From NCBI RefSeq assembly GCF_030161395.1, contig NZ_BSST01000001.1, forward strand, positions 62,001 through 126,000: a DNA stretch of 64,000 bases, read 5' to 3'. Under the pieces are notes generated by a model. The model was not told where the DNA came from, did not search any database, and saw only the letters and a list, made by a program, of their open reading frames with translations. Below are positions 1 through 7,913 of the stretch, piece by piece (position 1 is the stretch's first letter; every line of letters begins with the position of its first letter). The position numbers and the translations under genes are program-made. This DNA is from Thalassotalea insulae. GTDB taxonomy: Bacteria; Pseudomonadota; Gammaproteobacteria; Enterobacterales; Alteromonadaceae.

Positions 1-748
1 TCTAGAAGATATGTTGTGGTCAAAATGTGAAGGCGCGGTGTTATGTTCTGCGACCATTTTAGCGTTAAATTCGTTTGATTATTTTCGTCGTCAGGTTGGA
101 CTAGCAACCAACGATGGCACCCAATATCAAAAAGTAGACTCACCATTTGATTATCAAAGCAATGCGCAATTAGTCATTGCTAAGATGACTAATGAACCCA
201 GTAGTCCACAATTTACTGACGAATTAATTAAACAATTACCCGCATTAATTAAGCAAGACAAGGCGACCCTGGTATTGTTTTCTTCCTATTGGCAAATGGA
301 ACAAGTGGCAAAAGCGCTTAGAGAGCAACATCAGGTGCAAATTCAGGTTCAGGGTGAACAAGCAAGACAGCACATTATCGACACCCATAAAAAGCGCTGT
401 GATAACGATGTCGCCAGCGTTATTTTTGGCACCCAAAGTTTTTCTGAAGGGCTAGATTTACCTGGGAAATATTTAACTAATTTGATTATTACCAAGTTGC
501 CTTTCTCAGTGCCGACTTCCCCAGTAGAAGAAGCTCAAGCTGAATATATTAGCGCCAAAGGCGGTAACCCGTTTATGTCGATATCGGTGCCAGATGCGTC
601 AAAAAAATTGATCCAGGCTACCGGCCGGTTATTAAGAAATGAACAAGACACTGGCGTGATCACCATCATGGATAAACGTCTACTGACCAAGCGCTACGGC
701 AAAGAATTACTCGCGTCTTTACCACCTTATAAAATCATCAAAGCTTAA
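1..748 (+). CDS. dinG: ATP-dependent DNA helicase DinG, C-terminal part (gene cut by window start)
   Basis: This is the 3' end of a superfamily 2 iron-sulfur helicase of the DinG/XPD type, which unwinds DNA and R-loops during repair. The reading frame is open from base 2, so the gene begins outside the window. The visible part is the second RecA-like domain. It contains GTQSFSEGLDLPGK (the helicase motif V region) and LIQATGRLLRNEQDTG (motif VI with its arginine finger), followed by DKRLLTKRYGKELLASLPP, which closely matches the DinG C-terminus of enterobacteria. The Walker A box and the Fe-S cysteines lie upstream and cannot be checked. Its stop codon overlaps the end of the convergent downstream gene by four bases. 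Assignment is firm; integrity of the N-terminal half is unknown. Confidence 0.9.
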   Translation, partial: LEDMLWSKCEGAVLCSATILALNSFDYFRRQVGLATNDGTQYQKVDSPFDYQSNAQLVIAKMTNEPSSPQFTDELIKQLPALIKQDKATLVLFSSYWQMEQVAKALREQHQVQIQVQGEQARQHIIDTHKKRCDNDVASVIFGTQSFSEGLDLPGKYLTNLIITKLPFSVPTSPVEEAQAEYISAKGGNPFMSISVPDASKKLIQATGRLLRNEQDTGVITIMDKRLLTKRYGKELLASLPPYKIIKA

Positions 749-1443
749 TGGTTTAATATTGGAAAATCGGCCTCGGCCGCTAGTTTGGCTTCCAATAACG
801 CTTGTTGTAGCTGAAGCAAAATGGTCGATTTACTTTTGTGAAGATAATGAAAAGCATCAAATGACTTTAGTACCACACGTTGATACTGATTATTATCTAA
901 ATCCGAGTAATTACCATAACCTTTAACATCTATCGATAAGATATAATTAAGTCGTGACGCCTGAAGCATCTTGCTGATCTGACTATCTCGTGGTACTTGG
1001 TAACTGCTAGCCTTCTTATCTACCATAAATTGAGCAGACGCAATACTACCGCTTATCGTACCAATTAGGTTATGTTTATCATCTAATGCCTCTTTGGAAC
1101 AAGGCATAGACAATTGACAATAAAGTACCAAATCCCCGTGACCCAACGCCACCGGCACCCTAATATAATCGGGCAAAGACTGCTCAATTAATTCCGCTCT
1201 CACTAACACAGCGTCAACATTGCCACTATTAGCTTCACTGATGCCGCGCATCGGTGGGTATTCTTGAAATTTTACGTTAAAACCAATATTTGTATAGGCT
1301 TGATGGACAACATCTTTGACCCAGCTAATGATCGGATTATCCGGCAAGGCACTGATCACTATCACGTTGTCTTTGTTTATTGGACTTGCATAACTCAACG
1401 GAAGCAATGGCAATGTTATTAACAACAAACATATTCTAAGCAT
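745..1443 (-). CDS. periplasmic substrate-binding protein, family 3-like, without a transporter
   Basis: This is a 232-residue protein with an N-terminal signal peptide (hydrophobic residues 4-18, cleavage probably near Ala19). The rest resembles the small SBP_bac_3-type periplasmic proteins of marine gammaproteobacteria: an early strand (VIVISALPDNPIISWV), a VKFQEYPPMRGISEANSGNVDAV-like segment around residues 55-78, and a late segment where a bound ligand would close the lobes. No permease or ATPase lies next to it, so it is an orphan binding or sensing protein rather than part of a visible ABC transporter. It converges on dinG with a four-base overlap. The ligand cannot be told from sequence. 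Family-level confidence is moderate. Confidence 0.6.
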   Translation of the reverse strand: MLRICLLLITLPLLPLSYASPINKDNVIVISALPDNPIISWVKDVVHQAYTNIGFNVKFQEYPPMRGISEANSGNVDAVLVRAELIEQSLPDYIRVPVALGHGDLVLYCQLSMPCSKEALDDKHNLIGTISGSIASAQFMVDKKASSYQVPRDSQISKMLQASRLNYILSIDVKGYGNYSDLDNNQYQRVVLKSFDAFHYLHKSKSTILLQLQQALLEAKLAAEADFPILNH

Positions 1444-1499
1444 ATTATTTTTCTAATTTTTATCTTTAGTTTTATTGTAGTAAAACACCCCTATGTTAG

Positions 1500-2381
1500 C
1501 TAAAAAGAACGATTAATAGTTTTACTATCGCCAACGGTTGAAAAATATTGATACTGACCACTTTTTAGCTGGTTAGGCACTTTCATCGGTACATGAATGC
1601 CAACATTACTATCGGCTGAAATAATGTCTGTTAAAATATCACGCCCTTCTGCGGAAAAGAAAAACCAGTATGGGGGAAAGTTGATATCAATTGTATGTTG
1701 TCGCCAATGCTGACGATAAGGCAGATAATGTTGAACATCCGGATCTGCATCTCCCATATGCATCACGCTGACATTATCGTTTAACACCACCTGAAACAAA
1801 ATATTTTCAACGTCAGCACGACTGGGCCACCCGGCATGTGGAATACGGATAGCTGATACCGCTAACCCTGCACTTTTTTGTTGCCAGACATCGTCCCCCA
1901 ATTGCAAATCAACCGCTATCATACGTGATGGCGCAATTGATAATTGCTGTTCAGCCATATACTGAGTTAACTGAGTAATAGCTTGTTGTGAGGCATATAA
2001 TTTCACTTGCGTAAAGTTTTGCAAATAACGGGCAACACTGTCTACAGCAAAATGATCTCTATGGGCATGGCTGATAAACACCGCATCAACATCATCAAAT
2101 GGCGCAGCGCCCGCGAACATAGCCTGTTTAACCTTATCTGGTACCAATTGATAAATGCCGATATTGTCGTGAAAAAACGGATCAAAGAGTATTTTCTGCT
2201 GTTTTGTTGCAACCAATAACGCTTCATTTCCCAAATATTGAACAACGCCTTGTTCAATCAACAACTGCTTGCCCCTTGCTTTATTATCGTTGACACCTGG
2301 CTCTGGAGAATGAAAGTCGTGGGCACCCACAACATGAATGCTGCCTAAAAAAAATGATAACAATAACAACTGCCACGCCAT
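1500..2381 (-). CDS. secreted MBL-fold metallo-hydrolase
   Basis: This is a 293-residue protein with a signal peptide (residues 1-20, ending VVGA). It has the metallo-beta-lactamase-fold zinc motif HAHRDH at residues 105-110, preceded by a typical strand (DVDAVFIS). Further likely metal ligands are in MHMGDADPD (about residue 218) and GIHVPMKV near the C-terminus. The pattern is closest to the UlaG/beta-lactamase_2-like branch, which hydrolyses a range of esters and lactones; the substrate here is unknown. A signal peptide is less common in that branch and places this one in the periplasm. It lies downstream of pdsO but after a clear terminator, so it is probably transcribed separately. Confidence 0.7.
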   Translation of the reverse strand: MAWQLLLLSFFLGSIHVVGAHDFHSPEPGVNDNKARGKQLLIEQGVVQYLGNEALLVATKQQKILFDPFFHDNIGIYQLVPDKVKQAMFAGAAPFDDVDAVFISHAHRDHFAVDSVARYLQNFTQVKLYASQQAITQLTQYMAEQQLSIAPSRMIAVDLQLGDDVWQQKSAGLAVSAIRIPHAGWPSRADVENILFQVVLNDNVSVMHMGDADPDVQHYLPYRQHWRQHTIDINFPPYWFFFSAEGRDILTDIISADSNVGIHVPMKVPNQLKSGQYQYFSTVGDSKTINRSF

Positions 2382-2432
2382 AGTAATTTCCTTTTATATG
2401 TGATTGCCTTACTATATGCTGAGCCAAGAAAA

Positions 2433-2457
2433 AAAGCCAAGACGGGAGCTTGGCTTT
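2433..2457 (-). terminator. rho-independent terminator after pdsO
   Basis: Nine-base perfect arms (AAAGCCAAG / CTTGGCTTT) are separated by a seven-base loop. Read on the minus strand, the hairpin is followed by a run of T residues. It sits about 40 bases past the pdsO stop codon and separates that gene from the MBL-fold gene. Confidence 0.8.
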
Positions 2458-2499
2458 GCATCAACAATTATTTTATCTTAAAAGATAATCACCTCCTTT

Positions 2500-3312
2500 T
2501 TAATTATTACTCACTGTATGTTGGTTGGGTTGATCCATGCCATTCGGTTGTAACTTGATCACTACACGTCGGTCATAGAAACTGACTTGACGCTCATTAT
2601 TGGCGACCACAGGCGCTTGTTCACCAAAGGCATAGAGACTAATACGTTCTGGTTCAATGCCCTGTTCAATTAACGCCTTTTTCACTGAATTAACCCGGGC
2701 AATCGATAGCGCATGGTTAAGCTCATCACTTCCTTGCAGATCGGTATAACCAGATAAATCAACATTCACATTCGGCGACTGCTGTAGCAATTTAGCCAAC
2801 GAGGATATTTGTGGTAAATAATGTTGTTTAATTTCGCTCGAGCCAGTGGAAAACTGCAGGCTCATTAATAAATTTTCTGCCTGTAGTTGACTGGCAAGCT
2901 GTTGCTTTTGCTGTAAAGAAAGCAACTCATCTTGATAGGATTGCTCCGCTAGCTGTAACTGACGTTGATAACGTGATAACGCTGCCTGATATTCGTTCTG
3001 CTGATTATCTAACTGCACGGCTAATTGCTCCTTTTCATCTACCACATTGATATGATTGGCGGTTAATACCCCGATAACGCTTGAAACAATGGCGCCAATT
3101 GGACCAGCAGCAATAGCACCAACCACCATACCGGTGCCAAAACCAATATTTTCATTTCTTTTTTGCTGCTCAGCTAAAGTCTGCCTGTCTAATACTGGTG
3201 TCACCTTAGCCGAAGCTTCATCAGCCATTACCGGTGTTGTCACCAAAGTGAGAAGCAAAGCGCAGGTCAATGCATTACTTTTAAATAAGGTTGGGCGAGT
3301 TAATATAGCCAT
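2500..3312 (-). CDS. pdsO: OmpA-like protein of the proteobacterial dedicated sortase system (PdsO type)
   Basis: The proposed start at 3312 gives 270 residues. The ATG is preceded by AAAGGAT, and a signal peptide ending in VMADEAS follows; the frame stays open upstream to 3405. After the signal peptide come a glycine-zipper segment (GFGTGMVVGAIAAGPIGAIV), a Gln-rich coiled coil of about 60 residues, and a C-terminal OmpA peptidoglycan-binding domain (LSGYTDLQGSDELNHALSIAR, then ISLYAFGEQAPV). This architecture is that of PdsO, the OmpA-like partner encoded with a sortase, its target and a two-component pair in Shewanella and relatives. Here it is divergent from pdsR/pdsS, but neither sortase nor target is visible. 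The PdsO name rests on architecture and neighbours. Confidence 0.75.
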   Translation of the reverse strand: MAILTRPTLFKSNALTCALLLTLVTTPVMADEASAKVTPVLDRQTLAEQQKRNENIGFGTGMVVGAIAAGPIGAIVSSVIGVLTANHINVVDEKEQLAVQLDNQQNEYQAALSRYQRQLQLAEQSYQDELLSLQQKQQLASQLQAENLLMSLQFSTGSSEIKQHYLPQISSLAKLLQQSPNVNVDLSGYTDLQGSDELNHALSIARVNSVKKALIEQGIEPERISLYAFGEQAPVVANNERQVSFYDRRVVIKLQPNGMDQPNQHTVSNN

Positions 3313-3534
3313 AGTTATATCCTTTATATCAGTGAGTTGTTTATGCAATTGCAAGTCATCACTTGCGTTGTTTGATATGGCTATTAAAACAAGATAAAAA
3401 GGCATTTAACCGGCGCAAAAAAGGCAATGTTAAGGTCAAATGTGGCAACATTATGGCAATTTTAATAAATGCGCGATTTTGCCAATTATTTTCGCTATAG
3501 TGCAGAAAAACTAAGTCGTAAGAGAGTATTCACT

Positions 3535-4248
3535 TTGAAACGTATTGCTATCGTAGAAGATGAAGCAGCGATCAGAGAAAATTATGCTGACGTGTTGCGT
3601 GCTCAAGGATATCAAGTGCAAACCTTTGCTAATCGCGAGAGTGCCACCTTGGCATTTCAGCTAAAATTACCCCACCTGGTCATATTGGATATAGGTTTAG
3701 CACAGGAATATGACGGAGGCTTTGTCTTATGTCAGTGGCTAAGAAGTCAAAGTTCGACCTTGCCAATTATCTTCTTAACTGCACGTGATAACGATGTGGA
3801 TACCGTTTCCGGATTACGTATCGGCGCCGATGATTATTTAACCAAAGATATTAGCCTGCCTCACCTAACAGCGCGCATTGCGGCGTTATTTCGCCGCGAA
3901 GATGCCTGGCAACAACCAACACAAGAAGATCAATTGTTAACTATCGGTTCATTAACCATCGACAGTCAAAAAATGTTGATCCGCTGGAATCAACTGCCGG
4001 TTGATATCACCATTACCGAATTTTGGATGATCTATACCTTAGCCAAACAACCCGGCCACGTAAAAAACCGTCAGCAACTGATGCAAGACGCCAATATTTA
4101 TGTCGATGACAGTACGATTACTTCACATATCAAACGCATACGAAAAAAGTTTATTCAAATCGATGCTGCTTTTGATTGTATCGAAACCGTTTATGGCATG
4201 GGCTATCGCTGGTTGCAAGAATCCCCATCAGACACAGCAGCATCATAA
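3535..4248 (+). CDS. pdsR: OmpR-family response regulator, dedicated sortase system type (PdsR)
   Basis: This is a receiver plus winged-helix regulator. The receiver has the acidic pair (IVEDE), the phospho-acceptor Asp in LVILDIGL, the Thr in IIFLTARD and the Lys in DDYLTKD. The C-terminal half is a DNA-binding winged helix ending ETVYGMGYRWL. The chosen start is a TTG at 3535 (237 residues, KRIAIVEDE at once), with AAGAGAG upstream; an in-frame ATG at 3469 would add 22 residues that do not look like a receiver. The stop codon overlaps the ATG of the kinase gene (TAATG), implying translational coupling. The companion kinase and the divergent pdsO support the PdsR assignment over a generic OmpR paralogue. 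The regulated promoters are unknown. Confidence 0.8.
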   Translation: MKRIAIVEDEAAIRENYADVLRAQGYQVQTFANRESATLAFQLKLPHLVILDIGLAQEYDGGFVLCQWLRSQSSTLPIIFLTARDNDVDTVSGLRIGADDYLTKDISLPHLTARIAALFRREDAWQQPTQEDQLLTIGSLTIDSQKMLIRWNQLPVDITITEFWMIYTLAKQPGHVKNRQQLMQDANIYVDDSTITSHIKRIRKKFIQIDAAFDCIETVYGMGYRWLQESPSDTAAS

Positions 4249-6413
4249 TGAAACTAAGATTTGGTCTACGCAGTAAGTTATTATTGCTATCCACATTTTT
4301 GATAACCATCCCCTGGTTTGGTTATCAATATGTCTGGGAAATGGAAAAATATCTGCGCTTTGGTCAGGAGCAAACCATTTTAGGTACCGCGCGAGCGCTG
4401 GCGACTGCCTTACATGAACGACCAAACCTGTTTAACAATCAAGCGAGCTTTTTACCCAGCGTTGAAAAAGGTAAAGATCTGTACGGTTATCAGTTATCAC
4501 AACCAATCAACCTTGACGGTGATTATTTAGATTGGCCAGATTTTATTAATAAAGCCCATTATTATGGGCTAGACAATGTGTTACCTGGTAGTGAAGTCAG
4601 CAGCGCGAGTCAATTATCGCTTAACTACACGGCCAGCGTCGGTAAATTTGATAAGTATTTATACTTTTTTATCAAGGTGATTGATGATCAAGTGATCATG
4701 CGCGATAGCAATGCACTGAGTATTAATAAAAACGATCATCTGGAACTAGCATTCACCACACCACAAGGTACATTTCAACGCTTTATTATTAGTAATAAAA
4801 ATTCAGGTTGGATAGATGCGTTTCAAATCAACCACCCAACACAAGTGACCCCGGTAGCTGCGCCTTTTATTCAAGGAAAATGGCGTAATAATAACCAGGG
4901 TTATCACGTTGAATTTCGTATTCCGCTTACCAAAATAAGCGATAATCTAGCGTTTGCCGTCCACGATGTTGATCAGCATTTTGGCAACGTCATCACCACG
5001 ATTGCCAGCGCCAATCCGTCATCTGCCAATACCTTAGGCACTATTTTAGTACCTTCACCAGAGATTGAACGTATCGTTAAAGGCATGAGCTATACTAACT
5101 CCAGCATCTGGGTGGTCGATCAACACAGGCGCGTACTGGCAAGAGCCGGTGATATTAAAAAAGCCAACGGTTTATGGCAAAAGAATTTAAACCTGCAACA
5201 ACCAGATAACAGCTGGTACAGCCAACTAAAATTTTGGCTGAAACCGTTATTTAACCAGCTATTAACTCAGCCACCGAAAGATTTTATCGATCAACTCTAT
5301 GACGCACAAAACCTCACAGGTAAACACATTGAATCGGCATTAACCGGTACGCCGATGTCGCAATGGCGCCTAACTTCCGATAATAAAGCCGTCATTTTAA
5401 CTGCGGCTTACCCTATTTATTTCGGCAATAATGTTCATGGGGCTGTGATAGTTGAAGAAACCAACAATGGTATTCGAACGGTCCGTAATCAAGCGTTAGA
5501 AAAACTCTTTACCAGTATTTTAGCAATTATGCTATTTGGTATCTTAGCGTTTTTCTTTTTCGCTTCACGAATTTCTAATCGCATCAGAACCTTAAGAAAC
5601 CAAGCTGAACTTGCTATTGATGAACATGGCCGCATAAATAACCTGATGCCAGCATCGCAAGCCAACGATGAAATTGGTGACTTGTCCCGCAGTTTTTCCA
5701 CCGCTGTCAGTCGATTAAGCCAGTATAACCATTATCTGGAAAATATGTCTTCTCGGCTGTCTCATGAGTTACGCACGCCAATTGCGGTAGTGAGAACCTC
5801 ATTGGAAAACCTAACGATGCAGCAAGACAGTAACCGCCACAATGAATATATCGAGCGTGCTCAAACGGGCTTGCATCGCTTAAATTTGATCTTAACCAAT
5901 ATGAGTGAAGCAACTCGGTTAGAGCAAATGTTAAAAACGACGGATAAAAGTCAGTTTAATTTTTTTGATGTGCTCAATGGTTGTGTCAAAGGTTACCAAC
6001 AAATTTACCCCGAGGTAAAGTTTCAATTGTCCTACACTTTGCCAAATATTCAGCTATTCGGTTCTCCGGAGCATCTCGCACAATTACTCGATAAAGTGAT
6101 CATTAACGCGGTAGAGTTTAGTCAGGATCAGCAAATTACCCTCAGTAGTGAAGTAAAACATGGCTGGTTTAGGCTTTATATCAGTAATAACGGCAGTTTA
6201 TTACCTGAGGAAATGACCGAACGATTGTTCGACTCCATGGTATCAATTCGTGATAATCAAGTCGCAAAACCAGACGATCAAAAGCCCCATTTAGGATTAG
6301 GTCTCTATATCGCTCGTCTCATTTGCGAGTTTCATGGCGGCTCTATCTCAGCCAATAATCACCATAACCCACAAGGCGTAACGGTCACCATCGCTCTGCC
6401 GTTAGCTAAATAA
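4248..6413 (+). CDS. pdsS: sensor histidine kinase, dedicated sortase system type (PdsS)
   Basis: This is a 721-residue membrane kinase starting at the ATG that overlaps the pdsR stop. A first membrane helix (residues about 10-27) is followed by the juxtamembrane stretch EMEKYLRFGQEQTILGTARALATALHERP, which I recognise from the PdsS family. A very large extracytoplasmic region of more than 350 residues follows; its middle resembles CBM9-like sugar-binding domains. Then come a second helix (LAIMLFGILAFFFFAS), a HAMP-like linker, the H-box SHELRTPIAVVR, an N-box with IINAVEFS, and HLGLGLYIAR for ATP binding. The G1 position reads NNG instead of the common DxG. The big sensory domain suggests detection of an envelope or carbohydrate signal; the ligand is not known. 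Confidence 0.82.
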   Translation: MKLRFGLRSKLLLLSTFLITIPWFGYQYVWEMEKYLRFGQEQTILGTARALATALHERPNLFNNQASFLPSVEKGKDLYGYQLSQPINLDGDYLDWPDFINKAHYYGLDNVLPGSEVSSASQLSLNYTASVGKFDKYLYFFIKVIDDQVIMRDSNALSINKNDHLELAFTTPQGTFQRFIISNKNSGWIDAFQINHPTQVTPVAAPFIQGKWRNNNQGYHVEFRIPLTKISDNLAFAVHDVDQHFGNVITTIASANPSSANTLGTILVPSPEIERIVKGMSYTNSSIWVVDQHRRVLARAGDIKKANGLWQKNLNLQQPDNSWYSQLKFWLKPLFNQLLTQPPKDFIDQLYDAQNLTGKHIESALTGTPMSQWRLTSDNKAVILTAAYPIYFGNNVHGAVIVEETNNGIRTVRNQALEKLFTSILAIMLFGILAFFFFASRISNRIRTLRNQAELAIDEHGRINNLMPASQANDEIGDLSRSFSTAVSRLSQYNHYLENMSSRLSHELRTPIAVVRTSLENLTMQQDSNRHNEYIERAQTGLHRLNLILTNMSEATRLEQMLKTTDKSQFNFFDVLNGCVKGYQQIYPEVKFQLSYTLPNIQLFGSPEHLAQLLDKVIINAVEFSQDQQITLSSEVKHGWFRLYISNNGSLLPEEMTERLFDSMVSIRDNQVAKPDDQKPHLGLGLYIARLICEFHGGSISANNHHNPQGVTVTIALPLAK

Positions 6414-6429
6414 CCTAAGATAAAGTAAG

Positions 6430-7107
6430 CTATTCTATGCCGATATATTTATGGACCTGAACCGATAAGCGCCAATTATGTTTAATACAAGTATGAATCG
6501 CCAATTCCGTTGCGCGCTTTTTCTGGCTGATCGGCTGTAAATAAATCGGGGTATCGTTAATTTGATGCTCTGCTATTAGCGCCAGCAAGTCATCTACATG
6601 TTGCTCTGTTGCAACCGGATGTTTAATCTCATTTGCCCGTTGCATCGCCGACGTTAAAATCGGATAGCCACCTTTCATCTTTACTTTTGGTGACACAGTC
6701 ACCCAGCAATTAGCCGTTGTTAACACCTCAAAAGTTCCTGAAGTTTCTATCTGGCAACTATAACCGGCTTGTTCTAAGGCTGAACATAAAGGCACTAAGT
6801 CCACCATGCAAGGCTCACCGCCAGTGATCACGATATGTTTAGCCTGAAAGCCCTGTTCGTTAAAAACCTTAAGGATCTCTATCGGACTCAGCGCTGACCA
6901 GGCTTCAGTTTCCTGAGACTTAGCTAGCATTTGTGCTGCTGGTATTTGCTGATCTAAATCAATTTCCCAGGTATGTTTTGTATCACACCATGAACAGCCT
7001 ACCGGGCAGCCCTGCAAACGAATAAATATTGAAGGTTGTCCAGTAAATGAACCTTCTCCCTGAATCGTTTCAAATAATTCATTAATTTTATAACTTGTGG
7101 TGTTCAC
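6430..7107 (-). CDS. queE: 7-carboxy-7-deazaguanine synthase QueE
   Basis: This radical SAM enzyme converts 6-carboxytetrahydropterin to 7-carboxy-7-deazaguanine in the queuosine (preQ0) pathway. The 225-residue protein shows the CX3CX2C cluster motif at Cys34, Cys38 and Cys41 (CPVGCSWC), preceded by FETIQGEGSFTGQPSIFIRLQG, which is diagnostic for QueE. The SAM-binding GGEP motif occurs in VITGGEPC. It is divergent from queC across a 74-base gap. Length and motifs are normal for the gammaproteobacterial enzyme. Confidence 0.95.
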   Translation of the reverse strand: MNTTSYKINELFETIQGEGSFTGQPSIFIRLQGCPVGCSWCDTKHTWEIDLDQQIPAAQMLAKSQETEAWSALSPIEILKVFNEQGFQAKHIVITGGEPCMVDLVPLCSALEQAGYSCQIETSGTFEVLTTANCWVTVSPKVKMKGGYPILTSAMQRANEIKHPVATEQHVDDLLALIAEHQINDTPIYLQPISQKKRATELAIHTCIKHNWRLSVQVHKYIGIE

Positions 7108-7181
7108 TTTATGCTTTAGCCCGTTGATGATTTACAGTAAAATGCGCAAGTTTTTTATTATACCCCGAAAGAGCATCAAAT

Positions 7182-7844
7182 ATGAGTAATAAAGTCGTTG
7201 TAATTTATTCTGGTGGCATGGATTCATTTACTGTCCTTAATCGTGCGTTAAAGGACGGAAAACAAATTTATGCGCTGTCTTTTGATTACGGCCAACGACA
7301 CGTTAAAGAACTCGACTGTGCTCGCACAGTTTGCAACCACTTAGGTATTGAGCACAAAGTTATTGATATTTCTGCAATCAATCAATTATTAGCCGGGTCA
7401 TCATTAACCGATGATATTGACATCCCTGAAGGGCATTATGAAGCTGATAATATGAAATCTACGGTCGTGCCAAACCGTAATATGATCCTATTGTCACTGG
7501 CGGTGGGTTATGCAGTATCTGTGGGGGCCAGTCAGGTATATTACGGCGCACACTCCGGCGATCATGCAATTTACCCGGACTGCCGACCTGAATTTGTGTT
7601 AAAAATGAATGAAGTATGTCAGATAGCGAATTATGAACCCGTGGAAATTTTTAGCCCTTATCTGAATGTATCTAAAACGGATATTTTAACTGATGGCTTA
7701 AAAATGGGCTTAGATTATAGCGATACTTGGACCTGTTATAACGGCCGAGAAAAAGCTTGCGGTAAATGTGGTGCCTGTCAGGAACGCTTAGAAGCATTTA
7801 GCGATAATAATGCCGTTGACCCACTGGCTTATGAAGCACAATAA
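7182..7844 (+). CDS. queC: 7-cyano-7-deazaguanine synthase QueC
   Basis: This is the ATP-dependent enzyme turning 7-carboxy-7-deazaguanine into preQ0, the step after QueE. The PP-loop SGGMDS is at residues 10-15. The C-terminal zinc site has Cys185, Cys193, Cys196 and Cys199 (CYNGREKACGKCGAC). The segment VPNRNMILLSLAVGYA is also typical. The length of 220 residues is normal. The ATG at 7182 follows a purine-rich GAAAGAG. Together with divergent queE this is a compact queuosine pair. A shared terminator separates it from lysC. Confidence 0.96.
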   Translation: MSNKVVVIYSGGMDSFTVLNRALKDGKQIYALSFDYGQRHVKELDCARTVCNHLGIEHKVIDISAINQLLAGSSLTDDIDIPEGHYEADNMKSTVVPNRNMILLSLAVGYAVSVGASQVYYGAHSGDHAIYPDCRPEFVLKMNEVCQIANYEPVEIFSPYLNVSKTDILTDGLKMGLDYSDTWTCYNGREKACGKCGACQERLEAFSDNNAVDPLAYEAQ

Positions 7845-7863
7845 AAAAACTTCACGACAAAAG

Positions 7864-7891
7864 AAAAAGCTCAGCAATCGCTGAGCTTTTT
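7864..7891. terminator. bidirectional terminator between queC and lysC
   Basis: Twelve-base perfect arms (AAAAAGCTCAGC / GCTGAGCTTTTT) flank the loop AATC. A/T runs on both sides make it usable by the convergent queC and lysC transcripts. Confidence 0.9.
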
Positions 7892-7913
7892 CTTTATCCG
7901 GTCAAGATTAATG

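Noticed and set aside
1..2381. Searched for the missing sortase or its LPxTG-like substrate of the Pds system
   Set aside because: The two genes present have binding-protein and MBL-fold features; no TLxTC motif or sorting signal.
3056..3397. 113-codon plus-strand frame across the pdsO gene start
   Set aside because: It is antisense to the signal peptide and glycine zipper of pdsO; no start signals.
7108..7181. Possible preQ1 riboswitch between queE and queC
   Set aside because: Only 74 bases; no preQ1 aptamer-like pseudoknot or conserved loop is visible.
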